Source: Chloroflexota bacterium
Lineage (GTDB): Bacteria > Chloroflexota > Anaerolineae > Anaerolineales > Villigracilaceae
Length of the DNA stretch: 64,000 nucleotides
NCBI GenBank assembly: GCA_016235425.1
Contig: JACRLC010000016.1
Location: 1-64,000, forward strand
Direction: 5' to 3'
This document shows positions 61,340 through 64,000 of this stretch, piece by piece; within the stretch, counting starts at the first letter, position 1, and each line of letters opens with the position of its first letter. The translations under genes were made by a program, and so were the position numbers. Under the pieces are notes generated by a model. The model did not search any database and was not told where the DNA came from. It saw only the letters and a list, made by a program, of their open reading frames with translations.

Positions 61340-62815
61340 ATGCAACCCAAACTGTCCCTGCTCAACGACGAACTGATAAAACGGATCGTCGAAGAGGCGT
61401 ATCAACTTCTGCTCAAGCCCGGCGTCAAAGTGCAAAACGCCGAAGCGCGGCAGCTGCTCGCTGAAGCGGGCGCGTCCGTGGACGAAGAGACGATGGTCGT
61501 CAGAATACCAGAGCAAATCGTCCGCAAGGCTTTGGAAACTGCCCCTCGCCAGTTCAATCTCTATGATTACGAGGGCAATCCAAAGGTCCAGTATGGAGGC
61601 GATGCGGTTCAGTTCGATCCTGGTTCTTCGGGAATCTCCGTCCTCATCCCGGAAACGCTTGAACACAAAACCGCTGAAACCGAAGATTTGATCCGCATCA
61701 TCAAAGTCGCGGAGAGCCTGCCGCAATACGACGCGCAGTCCACGGCGGTTGTGTGCCACGATGTGCCAAAGGAATTACATGACCTGTATCGTTTGTATCT
61801 GGTCATGCTGTATTCGAAGAAACCGATTGTCACAGGCGCGTTCACCAACACGACCGTGCATCAGATGATTGACATGCTCGCGATCTTCGCAGGCGGGCAC
61901 GACAAGTTACGCGAGAAACCGCGCGCCGTGTTCGATGTTTGCCCCTCGCCTCCGTTGATCTGGTCAAACTTCGGTGCAGGCAATCTCATGACATTGGCCC
62001 GCGCAGGCGTACCGGCTGAAATCGTGTCCATGCCGCTTGCAGGCGCGGCCGCGCCAGTGACTTTGCTCGGTGCGGTCACGCAACATGCGGCGGAATGCCT
62101 TTCGGGCATCGCCATCCATCAACTCGCTCATGCGGGTTCACCCATTGTTTGGGGCGGCGCGCCTTCGACGTTTGACATGCGAAAAGGCGGCACACCATTC
62201 GGCTCAGTGGAAACCGGGATGATCGATTCATCTTACGCACAGGTCGGCAAATATCTTGGTTTGCCAACTCATGCCTATCTCGGCGCAACCGAATCGAAAG
62301 TTTTGGATATGCAGGCAGGTCTCGAAAGCGGGCTGGGCGCGATGGTCGGCGCGTTGAGCGGCATCAACATGATCTCCGGTTCGGGCATGTTGGATTCGCT
62401 CCTTTGCCAGAGTCCCGAAAAACTCGTTATCGATGCGGAAGGCATCGCAATGGCACAGCGCATGCTGCAGGGCATGAAGATTCACACCGAAACACTTGCG
62501 ACGGGTTTTTACGAAGGCGTCAATTTCAAAGGCGGCGACTTCCTCAAACAGAAAATTACGATGCAGCTTTTTCAAAAAGAACAACACATGCCCGGCAACG
62601 TCATTGACCGAGACTCGATGCGCGGCTGGAAAGCATCCGGTTCGATGGACACCTTCACCCGCGCAAGAATCCGCGTGACGGAAATCCTCGCATCCTACAA
62701 GCGGCCTGAACTTGATCCCGATAAAGAGGCCAAACTCCGCGCCTTTGTGCTTGACCTCGCCAAACAGGCAGGCCTTGAGCACTTACCCAACATCGAGGAT
62801 TTCCAACCCGCGTAA
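61340..62815 (+). CDS. MttB-family corrinoid methyltransferase 3
   Basis: 491 residues from the ATG at 61340, fixed by AGGAGGTG 5 nt upstream; a longer in-frame reading from 61079 would run through a repeat element and the previous gene and is rejected. It is a close paralogue of the 59665 gene. No TAG codon. The duplicates differ in patches, so they may have separate substrates or be recent copies that are still diverging. The downstream side carries two palindromes and then the peptidase gene. Confidence 0.92.
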   Translation: MQPKLSLLNDELIKRIVEEAYQLLLKPGVKVQNAEARQLLAEAGASVDEETMVVRIPEQIVRKALETAPRQFNLYDYEGNPKVQYGGDAVQFDPGSSGISVLIPETLEHKTAETEDLIRIIKVAESLPQYDAQSTAVVCHDVPKELHDLYRLYLVMLYSKKPIVTGAFTNTTVHQMIDMLAIFAGGHDKLREKPRAVFDVCPSPPLIWSNFGAGNLMTLARAGVPAEIVSMPLAGAAAPVTLLGAVTQHAAECLSGIAIHQLAHAGSPIVWGGAPSTFDMRKGGTPFGSVETGMIDSSYAQVGKYLGLPTHAYLGATESKVLDMQAGLESGLGAMVGALSGINMISGSGMLDSLLCQSPEKLVIDAEGIAMAQRMLQGMKIHTETLATGFYEGVNFKGGDFLKQKITMQLFQKEQHMPGNVIDRDSMRGWKASGSMDTFTRARIRVTEILASYKRPELDPDKEAKLRAFVLDLAKQAGLEHLPNIEDFQPA

Positions 62816-62816
62816 C

Positions 62817-62860
62817 GCGACATTCATGTCGCAACCACCAACAGGCGACATAAATGTCGC
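62817..62860. repeat. Two GCGACAT-NN-ATGTCGC palindromes
   Basis: 16-bp palindromes at 62817-62832 (centre TC) and 62845-62860 (centre AA), 12 bp apart, between the last MttB stop and the peptidase start. They could be a repeat family or a paired binding site. The second one ends 10 nt before the ATG. Confidence 0.65.
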
Positions 62861-62870
62861 GCTACCAAAC

Positions 62871-64000
62871 ATGCTTGACCTCACCCAACTCCTTCACGTT
62901 CCACACATAGATAATGGTTTACGCTTCGACCTCTCGCCCGACGGCGAGAAGGCCGCGTTTTCGTGGAACGAGTCAGGGAATTGGGAGATCTATGAAATGT
63001 CATTGCCCCGCCGCAATTCGGCGGGGTTGCAAGCGAAGCGGAGCAATCCCCAACACGATGTAGAGATTGCTTCGTCGCAACGAACGCTCCTCGCAATGAC
63101 GAAAAATATAAAGGGCTCGAAATTCGCCCCACGATACTCCCCGGATGGCACAATGCTTGCCTACGCCCTCGATCTTGATGGCAGTGAGTCCTATCACATC
63201 GTTATCCATGACTTGAAAAGTAACATAGCAACAGACCTGACGCCCCAAATTGCCTACGCGCACCAACCAAATATTGCCTGGTCACCCGATGGAAAAACCC
63301 TGGCTGTGCTCTCCGATGCAAAGGGACAGTTCGCGTTATACCTGCTCCCCCTCGATGGAAGCGGAGCGCGGTTATTGTGGAATGTGTTTCACCCATGCTG
63401 GGACGTGGCATGGTCGCCGGATGGTCAGTGGATTGCGCTGGAGTCCGAGTCGACTGCAAGCGATAGAAGCATTCATCTTGTGCCGGTCAATCGTCCACGC
63501 AAAGGCGCGCGGGCGAAGACTATTCAATTAAAGATCGACAACCAAATTTCGAACGCGCAGCATCCCGCCTGGTCGCCTGACTCGAAATTCCTGGCATTCT
63601 CCGCTGAATTGGATGAATGGCACGATATTGGATTATTCAATGTCGAGTCGCAGGAGATAACCTGGGTCAATCAATCTGTTGGCGATGACACACAACCTGC
63701 ATGGTCACAGGATGGGAGTCGAATCGGGTGGGTACATGCCGAGGGCGCGCGAACCAGCTTTCAGTTCAGAGAAAGAGGCGATGTAGTTAAGGAGATAAAA
63801 GTTGGGGTGGGAGTCCATTATCTTCCGCGGTTTATATCTGATGGTGTGGTAATTCTTTATGAGGATCCAAACCGCCCATGCGACTTGTGGAAAATAAATC
63901 TGGATGACGGTTCGATTCAGCAATTAACAAATTCACTGCCTGACGAATTGAGCAACGCGGATTTCATTCAACCTGAGGAGGTTTTTTACGCTGGCAAAGA
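62871..64000 (+). CDS. S9-type peptidase / beta-propeller protein (3' end outside window)
   Basis: An open frame from the ATG at 62871 to the window edge (376 codons, no stop), so the C-terminus is missing. Repeated SPDG blades (e.g. YSPDGTMLAYALD, WSPDGKTLAVLS, WSPDGQWIALES, WSPDSKFLAFSA) show a TolB/WD40-like propeller of the type at the N-terminus of prolyl oligopeptidase-like acylaminoacyl peptidases. The hydrolase domain would lie beyond 64000. A dispersed repeat (62999-63100, exactly 34 codons) is inserted in frame at residues ~44-77 within the first blade region and adds a basic, non-propeller segment. Without the catalytic part, peptidase identity is a likely but unproven call. Confidence 0.8.
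   Translation, partial: MLDLTQLLHVPHIDNGLRFDLSPDGEKAAFSWNESGNWEIYEMSLPRRNSAGLQAKRSNPQHDVEIASSQRTLLAMTKNIKGSKFAPRYSPDGTMLAYALDLDGSESYHIVIHDLKSNIATDLTPQIAYAHQPNIAWSPDGKTLAVLSDAKGQFALYLLPLDGSGARLLWNVFHPCWDVAWSPDGQWIALESESTASDRSIHLVPVNRPRKGARAKTIQLKIDNQISNAQHPAWSPDSKFLAFSAELDEWHDIGLFNVESQEITWVNQSVGDDTQPAWSQDGSRIGWVHAEGARTSFQFRERGDVVKEIKVGVGVHYLPRFISDGVVILYEDPNRPCDLWKINLDDGSIQQLTNSLPDELSNADFIQPEEVFYAGK
62999..63100. repeat. GTCATTG...CAATGAC dispersed repeat, copy 2 (inside the peptidase gene)
   Basis: 102 bp from GTCATTG (62999-63005) to CAATGAC (63094-63100). It contains an 8-bp hairpin CCCCGCCG/CGGCGGGG (63006-63013/63019-63026) and GATTGCTTCGTCG, shared with copy 1. Its length is divisible by three and it lacks stops in the host frame. 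Confidence 0.85.

Noticed and set aside
58046-62815. Pyrrolysine-containing trimethylamine methyltransferases
   Set aside because: All three frames run full length without an internal TAG codon, and no pyl genes are present in the window.

Overview
The window looks like a piece of a Chloroflexota chromosome, most likely class Anaerolineae. This is inferred from gene content and style: Thr/Pro-rich linkers on exported proteins, many GAF-domain signalling proteins, non-pyrrolysine MttB paralogues, a folate-type TrmFO, and dispersed GTCATTG...CAATGAC repeats. No rRNA or other taxonomic marker is present, so this is an inference. Base composition is moderately GC-rich, except for an AT-richer first ~700 bp.

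Region 1 (1-3771): a Roc-COR (ROCO) GTPase with degenerate leucine-rich repeats, a membrane-anchored papain-fold hydrolase and a HAD phosphatase. Region 2 (3855-11049): a diterpenoid cluster with a FemAB/GNAT-like transferase, a membrane (isoprenylcysteine-type) methyltransferase, a homologue of the mycobacterial tuberculosinol synthase Rv3378c, a class II diterpene cyclase like Rv3377c, a PAS histidine kinase, a CheY-like regulator and a polyprenyl (GGPP-type) synthase. It is followed by a tRNA-Gly(CCC) with a perfect consensus promoter and a terminator.

Region 3 (11487-44099) is the most unusual part. Two single-domain response regulators lead into eleven consecutive GAF proteins, each with its own N-terminal membrane or periplasmic input domain and none with a catalytic output. 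They are interrupted only by an orphan SsuA/NMT1-type binding lipoprotein. The array is followed by a ParA-type ATPase, a 1357-residue hybrid histidine kinase whose N-terminus resembles the ParA-activating peptide of ParB proteins, and a threonine synthase carrying a C-terminal receiver domain. Genes overlap or lie within about 75 bp and no terminator is seen inside, so it reads as one ~32-kb unit. My working model is that many diverse sensors co-assemble through GAF and coiled-coil segments, ParA positions the assembly, and the single kinase signals to receivers that include the one on threonine synthase. An EamA-type exporter follows.

Region 4 (45091-50012, minus strand): a second, compact two-component cluster (GAF4 kinase, REC-GAF kinase, OmpR-type regulator), divergent from trmFO. 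Region 5 (50065-56426): housekeeping and mixed genes: trmFO, an M28 peptidase, a soluble histidine kinase overlapping hflX, a small membrane protein and an acyltransferase-3. Region 6 (56531-62815): a methylamine/betaine-type demethylation cluster with a GntR/FCD regulator, a corrinoid protein and three MttB-family methyltransferases without UAG codons, two of them a tandem duplication. The window ends inside an S9-type peptidase/beta-propeller gene (62871->64000) that carries a 102-bp dispersed repeat inserted in frame.

Several transcription-unit-first genes (2192, 3154, 3855, 50065, 56531) have a -10 box ending only 6-9 nt before the start codon and no Shine-Dalgarno sequence. Most downstream genes have one. 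Leaderless transcription of first genes is therefore likely. No CRISPR array, insertion-sequence transposase or prophage was seen.
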